Assembly: GCA_028281845.1 (NCBI GenBank)
Contig: JANQJD010000008.1
Location: forward strand, 329,212 to 393,211
Length of the DNA: 64,000 nt
Reading direction: 5' to 3'
Origin: Rhodospirillales bacterium
Lineage (GTDB): Bacteria > Pseudomonadota > Alphaproteobacteria > Rhodospirillales > Rhodospirillaceae
Position numbers and translations under genes: made by a program. The notes beneath the pieces are model-generated. The model made no database searches. It was not told the DNA's origin and saw nothing but the letters and a program-made list of their open reading frames with translations. How positions within the stretch are numbered: the stretch's first letter is position 1; every line of letters begins with the position of its first letter. Shown here one piece after another: positions 56,115 to 64,000 of this stretch.

Positions 56115-56648
56115 TCACTTCTTCTTTCCTTCCTTGCGAAGAACAGGCTCGTCCGCATACCTAATACCCTTGCCCTTATATGGTTCAGGGGGACGGTAAG
56201 CACGGATTTCTGCGGCGATCTGCCCAACGCGCTCCTTTGAAGCCCCGCTGACCATCACCGTTGTTGGCGTGTCACATTGAATAACAACGTCGTCTGGCGC
56301 TGAATAGACAACATCATGTGAGAACCCAAGTGCCATTGTGAGTACGCGCCCATTGACAGCTGCCCTGTAGCCCACACCCACAATATCGAGACGTTTAGAA
56401 AAACCCTGATCGACACCGAAAACAATATTATAAATATTGGCTCTCGTTGTGCCCCATAGAGCGCGAGCAAACTTGCCCTCCACCCGAGGCTTTACCCAGA
56501 TAGTATGATGTTCAATACATATTTCTATTTCTGATCGTAGTGCCAGGGACAGGGTTCCACATTTCCCCTGAGCTGTGATTTTCCCTTCACGGAGAGTAAT
56601 CGTCACTTCACTTGGCACTGTCACAGGGTATTTACCAACGCGCGACAT
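56115..56648 (-). CDS. rplF: 50S ribosomal protein L6
   Basis: Large-subunit stalk-base protein. It begins [19 protein letters not shown] and contains [33 protein letters not shown] and the C-terminal signature [27 protein letters not shown]. The length of 177 aa is standard. It lies between rpsH and rplR in the normal spc order. Confidence 0.98.
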   Translation of the reverse strand: MSRVGKYPVTVPSEVTITLREGKITAQGKCGTLSLALRSEIEICIEHHTIWVKPRVEGKFARALWGTTRANIYNIVFGVDQGFSKRLDIVGVGYRAAVNGRVLTMALGFSHDVVYSAPDDVVIQCDTPTTVMVSGASKERVGQIAAEIRAYRPPEPYKGKGIRYADEPVLRKEGKKK

Positions 56649-56666
56649 AGGATCTGCCCCAGTCTC

Positions 56667-57065
56667 TCAGAATACCTGACACAAAACTTCACCGCCGACA
56701 TTGGCCTGCCGAGCCTCGTGGTCAGAAAGGACTCCCAATGAGGTTGACAGAATGCTGATTCCGAGTCCATTGTAAACCTTCTGCAACGCAGAAATTTGGG
56801 AGTACACTCGACGACCCGGCCTTGAGACACGCTCTATTTCGCGAATAACAGACTGCCCATCCACATATTTCAGATCGATGTGAATTTCCGTGACACCTCT
56901 ACGTAAAGTAGAGCTCTTGTACCCATTGATATAGCCCTCGCGTTTTAAGACACTAAGTACACTTTCTCGTAAAATAGAAGCAGGTGTCACAACAAAAGAT
57001 TGTTGTGCACGTTGCGCATTCCGGATGCGAGTCAGCATATCCCCGAGTGGATCAACAAATGCCAT
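56667..57065 (-). CDS. rpsH: 30S ribosomal protein S8
   Basis: Central-domain 16S binding protein and, in E. coli, the spc operon translational repressor. The start MAFVDPLGDMLTRIRNAQRAQ and the C-terminal ISILSTSLGVLSDHEARQANVGGEVLCQVF match uS8. I chose the ATG at 57065, which has GAGG upstream; an ATG at 57080 overlaps the rpsN stop. The product is 132 aa. Confidence 0.98.
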   Translation of the reverse strand: MAFVDPLGDMLTRIRNAQRAQQSFVVTPASILRESVLSVLKREGYINGYKSSTLRRGVTEIHIDLKYVDGQSVIREIERVSRPGRRVYSQISALQKVYNGLGISILSTSLGVLSDHEARQANVGGEVLCQVF

Positions 57066-57076
57066 ATCATCCTCAT

Positions 57077-57382
57077 TCACCAGCTTGACTTCATCATGCC
57101 AGGAATCTGACCACGTGACGCCAGATCACGTAATACCACACGACCAAGCTTAAATTTTCTATAGGTTCCGCGCGGTCTGCCTGTAATTTCACACCGATTA
57201 CGAACACGCCCTAACGCGCCATTACGTGCCAGGGCTGCTAATTTCAACACAGCTGCGAAGCGCTCCTCTGGTGCAGCTGCGCGATCCATGACAATCGCCT
57301 TCAAGCGCCCTCTTCCCATAGCTTGCTGTTTTGCTAAACGCTCGCGCTTTTTGTTCCGTTCTATTGTACTGACTCTTGCCAT
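57077..57382 (-). CDS. rpsN: 30S ribosomal protein S14
   Basis: Head protein of the small subunit, 101 aa. It reads [21 protein letters not shown] and [41 protein letters not shown]. The zinc-ligand cysteines are absent, so this is the C-minus type usual in alphaproteobacteria. Confidence 0.98.
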   Translation of the reverse strand: MARVSTIERNKKRERLAKQQAMGRGRLKAIVMDRAAAPEERFAAVLKLAALARNGALGRVRNRCEITGRPRGTYRKFKLGRVVLRDLASRGQIPGMMKSSW

Positions 57383-57408
57383 GCAATAAATGCCCCGTTT
57401 TTAGCCCA

Positions 57409-57954
57409 CTAGCCCCGGCTCCGGAATGGGATAGAGAATCCAGCCAGTAAAGCCTTTGCCTCGTTGTTTGTCCGTGCCGTTGTACAGATTGTGATGTCCA
57501 TGCCACGCGCGGAATCGACAGTGTCATAGTTGATCTCCGGGAAGATCAACTGCTCTTTCACGCCCATAGAAAAATTGCCCCGCCCATCAAAACTCCTGTC
57601 AGACACACCGCGAAAATCACGAACGCGCGGCAGGGCGATAGTCACAAGTCTGTCCATAAACTCATACATGCGCTTTTTGCGCAGTGTCACCTTGCACCCT
57701 ATTGCCATACCCTGACGTACTTTAAAACTTGCAATAGATTTCTTTGAACGCGTTAAAATTGGTCTTTGCCCCGCAATCGCCATAAGATCCGCTACTGCCG
57801 ATTCTATCTTTTTCGTGTCCTGAACAGCATCCCCAACACCCATATTCACCACAATTTTCTCCAGTCGCGGAACGGCCATGAGATTTCTGTACCCGAACTG
57901 CTTGACAAGAAGTGGTCGAATAAACCGCTCGTAATGCACCCGCAACCGAGCCAT
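57409..57954 (-). CDS. rplE: 50S ribosomal protein L5
   Basis: 5S rRNA-binding protein contacting P-site tRNA. Hallmarks are [88 protein letters not shown] and [21 protein letters not shown] chose the ATG at 57954, preceded by AAGGAAGG, giving 181 aa. Confidence 0.98.
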   Translation of the reverse strand: MARLRVHYERFIRPLLVKQFGYRNLMAVPRLEKIVVNMGVGDAVQDTKKIESAVADLMAIAGQRPILTRSKKSIASFKVRQGMAIGCKVTLRKKRMYEFMDRLVTIALPRVRDFRGVSDRSFDGRGNFSMGVKEQLIFPEINYDTVDSARGMDITICTTARTNNEAKALLAGFSIPFRSRG

Positions 57955-57967
57955 GAAATTCCTTCCT

Positions 57968-58288
57968 TTATCTGTCAATCACTTCACCTGAACGCAAGGC
58001 GACACGCACCTTACGACCATTTTCCAGAGTTTTAAAACCAACACGTGTTGGTTGATCTGTCTTGGGATCAACGTGTGCAACGTTTGACACATGAAGAGGT
58101 GATTCTTTCTGGATGATGCCGCCCTCTTGTCGCTGTGACGGACGCATATGTCTCCTGACAAGATTGACACCCTCCACAATGACACGCCTCTCTTTTGGAA
58201 AAGCGTGCAGGACAGCACCGCGCCTGCCCCGATCCTTGCCTGTAAGGATGACCACACTGTCCCCCTTTTTAATTTTCAACTTTGGCAT
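57968..58288 (-). CDS. rplX: 50S ribosomal protein L24
   Basis: Assembly-initiator protein at the tunnel exit, with a KOW motif in [21 protein letters not shown]. The rest ([36 protein letters not shown]) is typical. The ATG at 58288 overlaps the rplN stop by one base and has GGAGG upstream. The product is 106 aa. Confidence 0.98.
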   Translation of the reverse strand: MPKLKIKKGDSVVILTGKDRGRRGAVLHAFPKERRVIVEGVNLVRRHMRPSQRQEGGIIQKESPLHVSNVAHVDPKTDQPTRVGFKTLENGRKVRVALRSGEVIDR

Positions 58289-58656
58289 CACAAAACCTCC
58301 GGTGCCAGCGAGATGACCTTCATGTACTTTCTCGCCCGCAGCTCACGAACAACGGGGCCAAAGATACGCGTTCCAATAGGCTCTCCCTGCTTGTTGATCA
58401 GGACAGTGGCATTGCGATCAAAACGAATAGCGGTGCCGTCATGGCGACGAATCTCCTTTGCCGTCCGAACAATCACCGCCCGATAAATGTCACCTTTTTT
58501 GACACGTCCACGCGGGATCGCCTCTTTGACTGAGACTACAATGACATCACCAGCTACTGCTGTCTTTCTCCGAGAACCACCCAACACCTTGATGCATGTG
58601 ACCCGACGGGCACCGGAATTATCCGCTACGTCAAGATTAGTCTGCATCTGTATCAT
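58288..58656 (-). CDS. rplN: 50S ribosomal protein L14
   Basis: Large-subunit interface protein, 122 aa, highly conserved: [47 protein letters not shown] and [28 protein letters not shown]. It lies between rpsQ and rplX. A 16-bp tandem duplication fills most of the gap to rpsQ. Confidence 0.98.
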   Translation of the reverse strand: MIQMQTNLDVADNSGARRVTCIKVLGGSRRKTAVAGDVIVVSVKEAIPRGRVKKGDIYRAVIVRTAKEIRRHDGTAIRFDRNATVLINKQGEPIGTRIFGPVVRELRARKYMKVISLAPEVL

Positions 58657-58657
58657 A

Positions 58658-58689
58658 ATGCTATGCCCTCACTATGCTATGCCCTCACT
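58658..58689. repeat. 16-bp perfect tandem duplication across the rpsQ stop codon
   Basis: atgctatgccctcact occurs at 58658-58673 and 58674-58689. The second copy contains the rpsQ stop (58685-58687). Confidence 0.9.
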
Positions 58690-58948
58690 GTGCTGGTGGT
58701 ACAGGTGCAGCAGGTTTCTCCTCTACTATCACTTCCCACCTCTTGGTACGAGAGAGGGGACGGCATTCTCTGATGCGCACAGAGTCTCCCGTTCTATACA
58801 TGTTTTGTTCATCATGGGTGTTGTACTTCTTTGATTTTTGAATGAATTTCTTATACGTACGGTGTATTACACGACGTTCAGTTTTTACGATAATCGTCTT
58901 ATCCATTTTATCACTTATGACGACACCTTGCATCACTCGTCTCGGCAT
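58685..58948 (-). CDS. rpsQ: 30S ribosomal protein S17
   Basis: Primary 16S rRNA binding protein with an OB fold. It reads [73 protein letters not shown] in consecutive blocks, typical of uS17. The tail is Pro/Ala-rich. The length is 87 aa. It starts 2 nt after rpmC. Confidence 0.98.
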   Translation of the reverse strand: MPRRVMQGVVISDKMDKTIIVKTERRVIHRTYKKFIQKSKKYNTHDEQNMYRTGDSVRIRECRPLSRTKRWEVIVEEKPAAPVPPAQ

Positions 58949-58950
58949 CT

Positions 58951-59163
58951 CTAGACCCCCCTAGGTGGGAAATTGCAGGCCTGTTCCCATAAGACAGTCT
59001 TCACTCGGGCAATTTCCCGACGCACTTGCCTCATCCTCGCCGTATTCTCTAGCTGCCCACTGGCCTTTTGGAAGCGCAGGTTAAAACTTTCTTTTTTCAA
59101 TTTTAAAAGTTGTCCATCGAGCTCATCTCTCGTGCAAGCACGCATGCTGTCTGTTGCAGTCAT
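58951..59163 (-). CDS. rpmC: 50S ribosomal protein L29
   Basis: Two-helix protein at the tunnel exit, a docking site for chaperones and SRP. The pattern [46 protein letters not shown] is that of uL29. The length is 70 aa. It lies between rplP and rpsQ. Confidence 0.97.
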   Translation of the reverse strand: MTATDSMRACTRDELDGQLLKLKKESFNLRFQKASGQLENTARMRQVRREIARVKTVLWEQACNFPPRGV

Positions 59164-59166
59164 CGT

Positions 59167-59586
59167 TCACACTTCTCCAGGCAAACGGGTCACAAATCTA
59201 GTTTTTATCGGTAGTTTTGCGGCGGCCAGAAGAAAGGCCTGACGAGCTGTCTCCTCAGTCACCCCGTCTATTTCGAAGAGAATACGACCCGGTTTGACAC
59301 GACACACCCAATATTCCGGAGACCCCTTACCAGACCCCATCCGTACTTCCGCTGGCTTGACAGACACAGGGATATCAGGAAAAACCCGGATCCATACTCT
59401 TCCCTGTCGCCTCATTTGCCGCGTGATTGCCCGTCGTGCTGCTTCGATCTGACGGGCTGTGACTCTTTCAGGCTCCAGAGCCTTCAGGCCGTAGACTCCG
59501 AAATTTAAACAGCTACCTCTTGTCGCTTGCCCGTGAATACGACCCTTATGCTGCTTGCGGAATTTACTCCGCTTTGGACTCAGCAT
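59167..59586 (-). CDS. rplP: 50S ribosomal protein L16
   Basis: Large-subunit protein next to the A-site tRNA elbow. It begins [24 protein letters not shown] and contains [56 protein letters not shown]. The length of 139 aa is normal. It is 3 nt before rpmC. Confidence 0.98.
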   Translation of the reverse strand: MLSPKRSKFRKQHKGRIHGQATRGSCLNFGVYGLKALEPERVTARQIEAARRAITRQMRRQGRVWIRVFPDIPVSVKPAEVRMGSGKGSPEYWVCRVKPGRILFEIDGVTEETARQAFLLAAAKLPIKTRFVTRLPGEV

Positions 59587-59606
59587 GCTCCCAATCCTTC
59601 ATACTC

Positions 59607-60290
59607 TCAGCGGTTGACCTGTTGTTGCTGTTCCGCCAGCCGTCTATCTTGAGCCATGGGATCATGCGTCATCACCTCACCCTTAAAAACCCACACCTTG
59701 ACGCCACATGTTCCGTATGTCGTCTTCGCTGTTGCGATTCCATAATCAACATCTGCTCTTAGAGTGTGTAATGGGACACGCCCCTCGCGATACCACTCTG
59801 TACGGGCAATTTCTGCGCCACCTAGACGGCCAGAACAATTAATCCGGATACCATGCGCACCTAGACGTATAGCGGATTGCACAGCGCGTTTCATAGCACG
59901 ACGAAATGCAACTCTACGTTCTAATTGCTGTACAACATTCTCAGCAACCAGTTGAGCGTCTAACTCTGGCTTACGAATTTCTACGATGTTCAGATGAATT
60001 TCTCTTCCAGTCATACGCTGCAAATCTTTGCGCAAGACCTCAATATCTTGTCCCTTTTTCCCAATCACTACGCCAGGCCGTGCCGTGTGAATGGTGATAC
60101 GAGCCTTTTTTGCGGGCCGTTCTATGACCACACGCGAAACGCCTGCTTGAGTGAGCTTCTTCTTCAGATGCTCACGAATATTTAAATCTCTGTGCAAGAG
60201 ATCGGCATACTCATCGTCAGCAAACCAGCGCGAATCCCATGTCCGATTAATACCCAGACGCAAGCCGATCGGATTGACTTTCTGTCCCAT
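59607..60290 (-). CDS. rpsC: 30S ribosomal protein S3
   Basis: mRNA-entry protein with a KH domain. It opens [25 protein letters not shown]. The KH region carries [17 protein letters not shown], and the C-terminal half has [41 protein letters not shown]. The length is 227 aa. Its ribosome binding region has been duplicated (12-bp unit) just upstream. Confidence 0.98.
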   Translation of the reverse strand: MGQKVNPIGLRLGINRTWDSRWFADDEYADLLHRDLNIREHLKKKLTQAGVSRVVIERPAKKARITIHTARPGVVIGKKGQDIEVLRKDLQRMTGREIHLNIVEIRKPELDAQLVAENVVQQLERRVAFRRAMKRAVQSAIRLGAHGIRINCSGRLGGAEIARTEWYREGRVPLHTLRADVDYGIATAKTTYGTCGVKVWVFKGEVMTHDPMAQDRRLAEQQQQVNR

Positions 60291-60314
60291 TCATCTATCC
60301 TATCATCTATCCTA
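60291..60314. repeat. 12-bp perfect tandem duplication in the rpsC ribosome binding region
   Basis: tcatctatccta occurs at 60291-60302 and 60303-60314, starting at the base next to the rpsC start codon. On the minus strand each copy provides TAGGAT. Confidence 0.85.
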
Positions 60315-60326
60315 TCACTTCACTCC

Positions 60327-60356
60327 GTTCACTATCTGTTTGTTCACTATCCGTTT
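60327..60356. repeat. 15-bp tandem duplication across the rplV stop codon
   Basis: gttcactatctgttt at 60327-60341 and a copy with one mismatch at 60342-60356. The second contains the rplV stop (60347-60349). Confidence 0.82.
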
Positions 60357-60730
60357 TTTCCCTCACGCTCGCGTACGATGATTGTAAGATGACTGAATGG
60401 TTTCAGCACTCTGTTGACACGACTGCGTGCACGCGGCATCCACCGTTTCATGACAAGGCCTTTACCCACATACGCCTCAGCCACGTACAGTTGGTCGACA
60501 TCAAGATGATGGTTATTTTCCGCATTTGCTATTGCAGATTGTAATAAATGCCTTACAATTCCTGCTACGTGTTTTGATGAAAAAGATAGTTGAACTAATG
60601 CAGAATCAATTTTTAATCCTCGTATTGAGGATACAACAAGGTTTAACTTGCGTGGACTAATCCTAATTGTATTAGAAGTAGCAATAGCAGCGTTGTCGGC
60701 CAGTCGACGCGGAGCAGCAGCTTTGCCCAT
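60347..60730 (-). CDS. rplV: 50S ribosomal protein L22
   Basis: Exit-tunnel protein. Recognisable parts are [93 protein letters not shown] chose the ATG at 60730 ([15 protein letters not shown]), giving 127 aa; the open frame extends into rpsS without similarity. Confidence 0.98.
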   Translation of the reverse strand: MGKAAAPRRLADNAAIATSNTIRISPRKLNLVVSSIRGLKIDSALVQLSFSSKHVAGIVRHLLQSAIANAENNHHLDVDQLYVAEAYVGKGLVMKRWMPRARSRVNRVLKPFSHLTIIVREREGKNG

Positions 60731-60731
60731 G

Positions 60732-61010
60732 TCACTTCCTTTTTGCCTTTCTGTCGGCTGCATGCCCGTGAAATGTCCGGCTTGGGGCAAATTCTCCGAA
60801 CTTATGACCAATCATATTTTCCGTTACAAGAACAGGAATGAACTTTTGTCCATTATGCACACCAAACGTTAACCCCACAAATTGCGGTAGGATAGTTGAG
60901 CGGCGCGACCATGTCTTGATAGTCTCATTACGCTCTGACTCCCGTGCCTTATCTGCCTTCTTGAGCAGATAGCCATCCACAAATGGCCCCTTCCACACTG
61001 CACGCGCCAC
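60732..61010 (-). CDS. rpsS: 30S ribosomal protein S19
   Basis: Head protein of the small subunit. It reads [73 protein letters not shown]. The start is a GTG at 61010 with AGGAGG six bases upstream, giving the standard 92 aa. A GTG at 61016 is in frame but fits the family less well. Confidence 0.97.
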   Translation of the reverse strand: MARAVWKGPFVDGYLLKKADKARESERNETIKTWSRRSTILPQFVGLTFGVHNGQKFIPVLVTENMIGHKFGEFAPSRTFHGHAADRKAKRK

Positions 61011-61028
61011 AATCACCCTCCTCTCATG

Positions 61029-61056
61029 CTCTTATTTTCTGCCTCTTATTTTCTGC
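61029..61056. repeat. 14-bp perfect tandem duplication across the rplB stop codon
   Basis: ctcttattttctgc occurs at 61029-61042 and 61043-61056. The second copy contains the rplB stop (61046-61048). Confidence 0.88.
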
Positions 61057-61879
61057 TGCTGGAGCGGCGTCGCATAATCAGTGCATCTGTCCGCCTGTTG
61101 TGCCGAGTCCGCTTGCCTTTCGTAAGCACGCCCCAAGGAGTCACAGGATGACGGCCTCCAGACGTTCGCCCCTCGCCACCACCATGCGGATGATCAACAG
61201 GATTCATTGCTACACCCCGGACTGTTGGTCGCACATTGACCCATCGGCTACGCCCTGCCTTGCCAAGACTGATGTTTTGATGGTCCGCATTGGATGCAGC
61301 ACCAATCGTACCAAGACATTCACCACGCACCATGCGCAACTCTCCTGAACTTAACCTCAGCTGAGCATACCCAGTGTCCTTGCCAATGAGCTGCGCGTAG
61401 CACCCAGCGGCACGAGCAATCTGCCCCCCTTTACCAGCTTTCATCTCTACGTTATGAACAATAGTCCCAACGGGCATATTCCTTAGCGGCATCGCATTGC
61501 CCGGCTTTATATCAACCTTTTCCCCTGCTAGCACCGTGTCCCCAATTTGGAGGCGCTGAGGTGCGAGGATGTAAGTAAGGGTATCATCCTCATAACGCAA
61601 GAGGGCAATAAAGGCTGTGCGGTTTGGATCGTACTCCAATCTCTCTACTTTCGCGCTTATTCCAAATTTTTTCCGCCTAAAGTCTATCAGACGATAGCGA
61701 CGTTTATGCCCCCCTCCCTGATGGCGTACGGTCACACGGCCCAAATTATTTCTACCCCCAGCACGAGAAGAACCCTTTGTTAAAGTTTTAATAGGTTTAC
61801 CTTTATACAGCTCTGCACGATCAACGATAACAAGCTGTCTCAGCCCTGGCGTGATTGGCTTGAATACTTTCAAAGCCAT
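61046..61879 (-). CDS. rplB: 50S ribosomal protein L2
   Basis: Core large-subunit protein needed for peptidyl transferase assembly. It includes [46 protein letters not shown] and the C-terminal motif [31 protein letters not shown] with the functional histidine. I chose the ATG at 61879 ([12 protein letters not shown]), giving 277 aa; an ATG at 61885 would overlap the rplW stop as ATGA. The last residues overlap a tandem duplication. Confidence 0.98.
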   Translation of the reverse strand: MALKVFKPITPGLRQLVIVDRAELYKGKPIKTLTKGSSRAGGRNNLGRVTVRHQGGGHKRRYRLIDFRRKKFGISAKVERLEYDPNRTAFIALLRYEDDTLTYILAPQRLQIGDTVLAGEKVDIKPGNAMPLRNMPVGTIVHNVEMKAGKGGQIARAAGCYAQLIGKDTGYAQLRLSSGELRMVRGECLGTIGAASNADHQNISLGKAGRSRWVNVRPTVRGVAMNPVDHPHGGGEGRTSGGRHPVTPWGVLTKGKRTRHNRRTDALIMRRRSSSRK

Positions 61880-61881
61880 TG

Positions 61882-62196
61882 TCATATCCCCGTTGTGACA
61901 TCTATGGAATAACCTTCTCTCAGAGTCACGACAGCCCGTTTCACATCACTTTGCTTCCCGTGCCTCCCTCGAAATCGCTTGCTCTTTCCCTTACGAATCA
62001 AGGTATTCACTGCTTTTACGCGGACGCCAAAGAGTTTCTCAACAGCGATCTTTATTTCTTGCTTCGACGCGTCCATCAACACACGAAATGTCGTCTGATT
62101 ACGTTCAGACCCCACATTCGTCTTTTCCGTGATCACAGGCCCCATAATGACATCATACACACGCTCCTTTGATAAGCGCATTACTGCTTTTCTCAT
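61882..62196 (-). CDS. rplW: 50S ribosomal protein L23
   Basis: Tunnel-exit protein that docks trigger factor and SRP. The family pattern is [53 protein letters not shown]. The ATG at 62196 overlaps the rplD stop by 4 nt; an ATG five codons in is also possible. The product is 104 aa. Confidence 0.97.
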   Translation of the reverse strand: MRKAVMRLSKERVYDVIMGPVITEKTNVGSERNQTTFRVLMDASKQEIKIAVEKLFGVRVKAVNTLIRKGKSKRFRGRHGKQSDVKRAVVTLREGYSIDVTTGI

Positions 62197-62813
62197 CTCA
62201 ACTTTTCCTCAAAGCGCCGTACCGTTTCCCGTGTTAGCACAAGGATGTCGTGCTGTAAAATGTCATAAACGTTTGCACCGTGAGAAGGCAGAATAGTAAC
62301 ATGCTTAATATTGCGGGCAGCACGCAGAAAGCCATTGTCAACTTCTGCGCCACAGATGATTAAGGCAGATCTCCAACCAAACACCGTCAGTTGCTTAGCC
62401 AATTCTCTTGTTTTTGAAGAAATAGAATGGAGTTCAGCAATTACTACTAGTTTTCCCGCTAGCGCCTTGGCAGAAAGAGCACATCGCAACGCTAGACGAC
62501 GAACTTTCTTCTGTAGACCATGTGCATGAGAACGCACGACTGGCCCAAAAACAACTGCCCCGCCTCGGAATTGAGGAGAGCGTAGAGACCCCTGACGAGC
62601 AGTCCCTCGGCCTTTCTGACGAAAAGGTTTCTTTGTCGTCCCGCTTATTTCCTTGACACCCTTAGTTTTATGGGTGCCAGCTTGCCTTTTTGCAAGCTGA
62701 TAGCGAACCATCCTGTGTAAGATATCCGTTCGCACATCCACGGCAAACACTTCATCGACGAGCTCAACAGAGCCGACGATCTGGTTGTTCAGACTGACGA
62801 GGTCGACCTGCAT
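62193..62813 (-). CDS. rplD: 50S ribosomal protein L4
   Basis: Exit-tunnel protein and, in E. coli, S10 operon regulator. The tunnel loop is seen as [37 protein letters not shown], with the conserved [18 protein letters not shown] helix after it. The length is 206 aa. It starts 4 nt after rplC. Confidence 0.97.
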   Translation of the reverse strand: MQVDLVSLNNQIVGSVELVDEVFAVDVRTDILHRMVRYQLAKRQAGTHKTKGVKEISGTTKKPFRQKGRGTARQGSLRSPQFRGGAVVFGPVVRSHAHGLQKKVRRLALRCALSAKALAGKLVVIAELHSISSKTRELAKQLTVFGWRSALIICGAEVDNGFLRAARNIKHVTILPSHGANVYDILQHDILVLTRETVRRFEEKLR

Positions 62814-62817
62814 AGAC

Positions 62818-63546
62818 CTATTCCTCCTGTGCGACAGGTGATCTCATGACCGCAACATCTTCCCTCTCCATGACATCTTGTACACCTGCCGGCAGAGGTA
62901 TCCCACCTGGCAGCTTGCGCTTCACCGCATCACGCACCAAGACCCAACCGCCAGCTGCACCTGGAACAGCGCCCTTCAGCAGAATTAACCCACGTTTCTC
63001 ATCTGTTTTTAAAACTTTGAGATTCAGGGTCGTGACTCGCTGGTCTCCCATATGTCCAGCCATCCGCTTGTTTTTAAAAACTCGTCCTGGGTCTTGCCGT
63101 TGTCCCGTTGAGCCATGGGAACGATGTGCCACAGATACGCCGTGGGAGGCCTCTAGACCGCTAAAGTGATGTCTTTTCATGGCACCGGCAAAACCCTTGC
63201 CGATTGTCCTCCCGACGACATCGACAAACTGGCCTGGTAGAAAATGCTTAACTGATAGTTCAACACCTCGCTCCAGCAAGAAGGCGGAACTCACACGAAA
63301 CTCTGCCACCTTACGCTTGGGCACTATCCTAGCCGCGGCAAAATGGCCCCGCTGTGCCTTGGTCGTATTCTTAACCTTGGCAAGGCCAGCCCCAAGCTGG
63401 ACTGCTACATAACCATCTCTTTCCATTGTACGCGTGGCAATAACATGACACTGATCGACTTCCAATACAGTCACTGGAACATGGCCACCGTCTGCAGAAA
63501 AAAGACGAATCATGCCAACCTTACGAGCAATCAGACCACAGCGCAT
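62818..63546 (-). CDS. rplC: 50S ribosomal protein L3
   Basis: Early assembly protein near the peptidyl transferase centre. It begins [31 protein letters not shown] and contains [52 protein letters not shown], which includes the target loop for glutamine methylation. I used the ATG at 63546; a GTG precedes it by one codon. The product is 242 aa. Confidence 0.98.
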   Translation of the reverse strand: MRCGLIARKVGMIRLFSADGGHVPVTVLEVDQCHVIATRTMERDGYVAVQLGAGLAKVKNTTKAQRGHFAAARIVPKRKVAEFRVSSAFLLERGVELSVKHFLPGQFVDVVGRTIGKGFAGAMKRHHFSGLEASHGVSVAHRSHGSTGQRQDPGRVFKNKRMAGHMGDQRVTTLNLKVLKTDEKRGLILLKGAVPGAAGGWVLVRDAVKRKLPGGIPLPAGVQDVMEREDVAVMRSPVAQEE

Positions 63547-63562
63547 CACTGTCCTGTCCCTT

Positions 63563-63871
63563 TTACAGCTTGATCTCGACGTCCACCCCTGCAGCTAGAT
63601 CAAGCTTCATGAGAGCGTCAACAGTTTGGGGAGTGGGGTCTACAATATCTAACAGGCGCTTATGCGTCCTGATTTCAAATTGTTCACGTGATTTTTTATC
63701 AATGTGAGGCGAGCGGTTTAATGTGAACTTCTCTATCCTCGTTGGAAGAGGAATAGGACCGCGCACCTGCGCGCCTGTCCGCTTTGCGGTACTCACAATC
63801 TCACGTGTGGACTGATCCAACACACGATGATCAAATGCCTTGAGGCGAATCCGAATATTCTGACTTTCCAT
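63563..63871 (-). CDS. rpsJ: 30S ribosomal protein S10
   Basis: First gene of the S10 operon here, and also a NusB partner in antitermination. The sequence [71 protein letters not shown] is classic uS10. The length is 102 aa. tuf lies directly upstream. Confidence 0.98.
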   Translation of the reverse strand: MESQNIRIRLKAFDHRVLDQSTREIVSTAKRTGAQVRGPIPLPTRIEKFTLNRSPHIDKKSREQFEIRTHKRLLDIVDPTPQTVDALMKLDLAAGVDVEIKL

Positions 63872-63907
63872 CTTTTCGTTCCGTGTTACACGGGCGACAC
63901 TAACTCA

Positions 63908-64000
63908 TTACTCAATAATGCGCGATACAACACCTGCGCCGACGGTGCGGCCACCTTCGCGTATAGCAAAGCGCAAGCCCTCGTCCATTGCAATGGGGCC
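63908..64000 (-). CDS. tuf: Elongation factor Tu, C-terminal end (continues beyond the window)
   Basis: The minus strand from the window edge encodes [30 protein letters not shown] and a stop at 63908-63910. This is the invariant C-terminus of EF-Tu, which delivers aminoacyl-tRNA to the ribosome. The gene starts outside the window. tuf before rpsJ is the usual alphaproteobacterial order. A 36-nt gap separates it from rpsJ. Confidence 0.95.
   Translation of the reverse strand, partial: GPIAMDEGLRFAIREGGRTVGAGVVSRIIE

Overview
The window is one contiguous piece of a bacterial chromosome, almost fully coding, and reads as an alphaproteobacterium, most like Rhodospirillales/Acetobacterales. The reasons are the gene order (obgE-proB; rpoZ-spoT-pdxJ-acpS-lepB-rnc-era-recO; nuoA-N followed by birA-coaX-rnj-mce; argS followed by a SPOR protein), a PUA-type ProB, CcmI/CcmH cytochrome maturation genes, RNase J, and long PstC/PstA permeases. 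This placement comes from synteny and family recognition by eye; no search was run.

Layout. 1-7031 (+): end of obgE, proB, then the phosphate operon pstS-pstC-pstA-pstB-phoU. 7087-14734 (-): a histidine phosphatase, a decayed recO, then era, rnc, lepB, acpS, pdxJ, spoT and rpoZ. 15056-16595 (+): ssb and glk. 16592-22180 (-): ccmI-ccmH-ccmG-ccmF-ccmE-ccmD-ccmC. 22549-23178 (+): a glyoxalase-II-like hydrolase. 23348-41547 (-): all fourteen complex I genes nuoA-N, then birA, coaX, rnj and mce. 41853-49414 (-): a site-2 protease-like gene, a SPOR protein, argS, rpe, fba and tkt. 49808-64000 (-): the alpha, spc and S10 ribosomal clusters (with secY, adk and rpoA) and the end of tuf. I saw no tRNA, rRNA, CRISPR array, IS element or prophage.

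How the genes work together. The window covers core respiration (complex I and c-type cytochrome biogenesis), phosphate uptake, sugar phosphate metabolism (glk, rpe, fba, tkt), cofactors (pdxJ, coaX, birA, acpS), the stringent response, RNA processing and translation. Several expected partners are missing next to their usual neighbours: proA, ccmA/ccmB, gap/pgk, nagZ. recO survives only as a frameshifted remnant. Together these suggest a genome under reduction or rearrangement.

The most unusual signal fits no gene class. Short direct duplications, mostly tandem and 8-30 bp long, recur across the window, with more than thirty seen by eye. They cluster at gene ends, across stop codons and in ribosome binding regions. 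Inside intact reading frames their periods are multiples of three; elsewhere periods are of any length. One 8-bp duplication lies exactly at a frame break in the recO remnant. I read this as the mark of an ongoing short-tandem-duplication mutation process filtered by selection.
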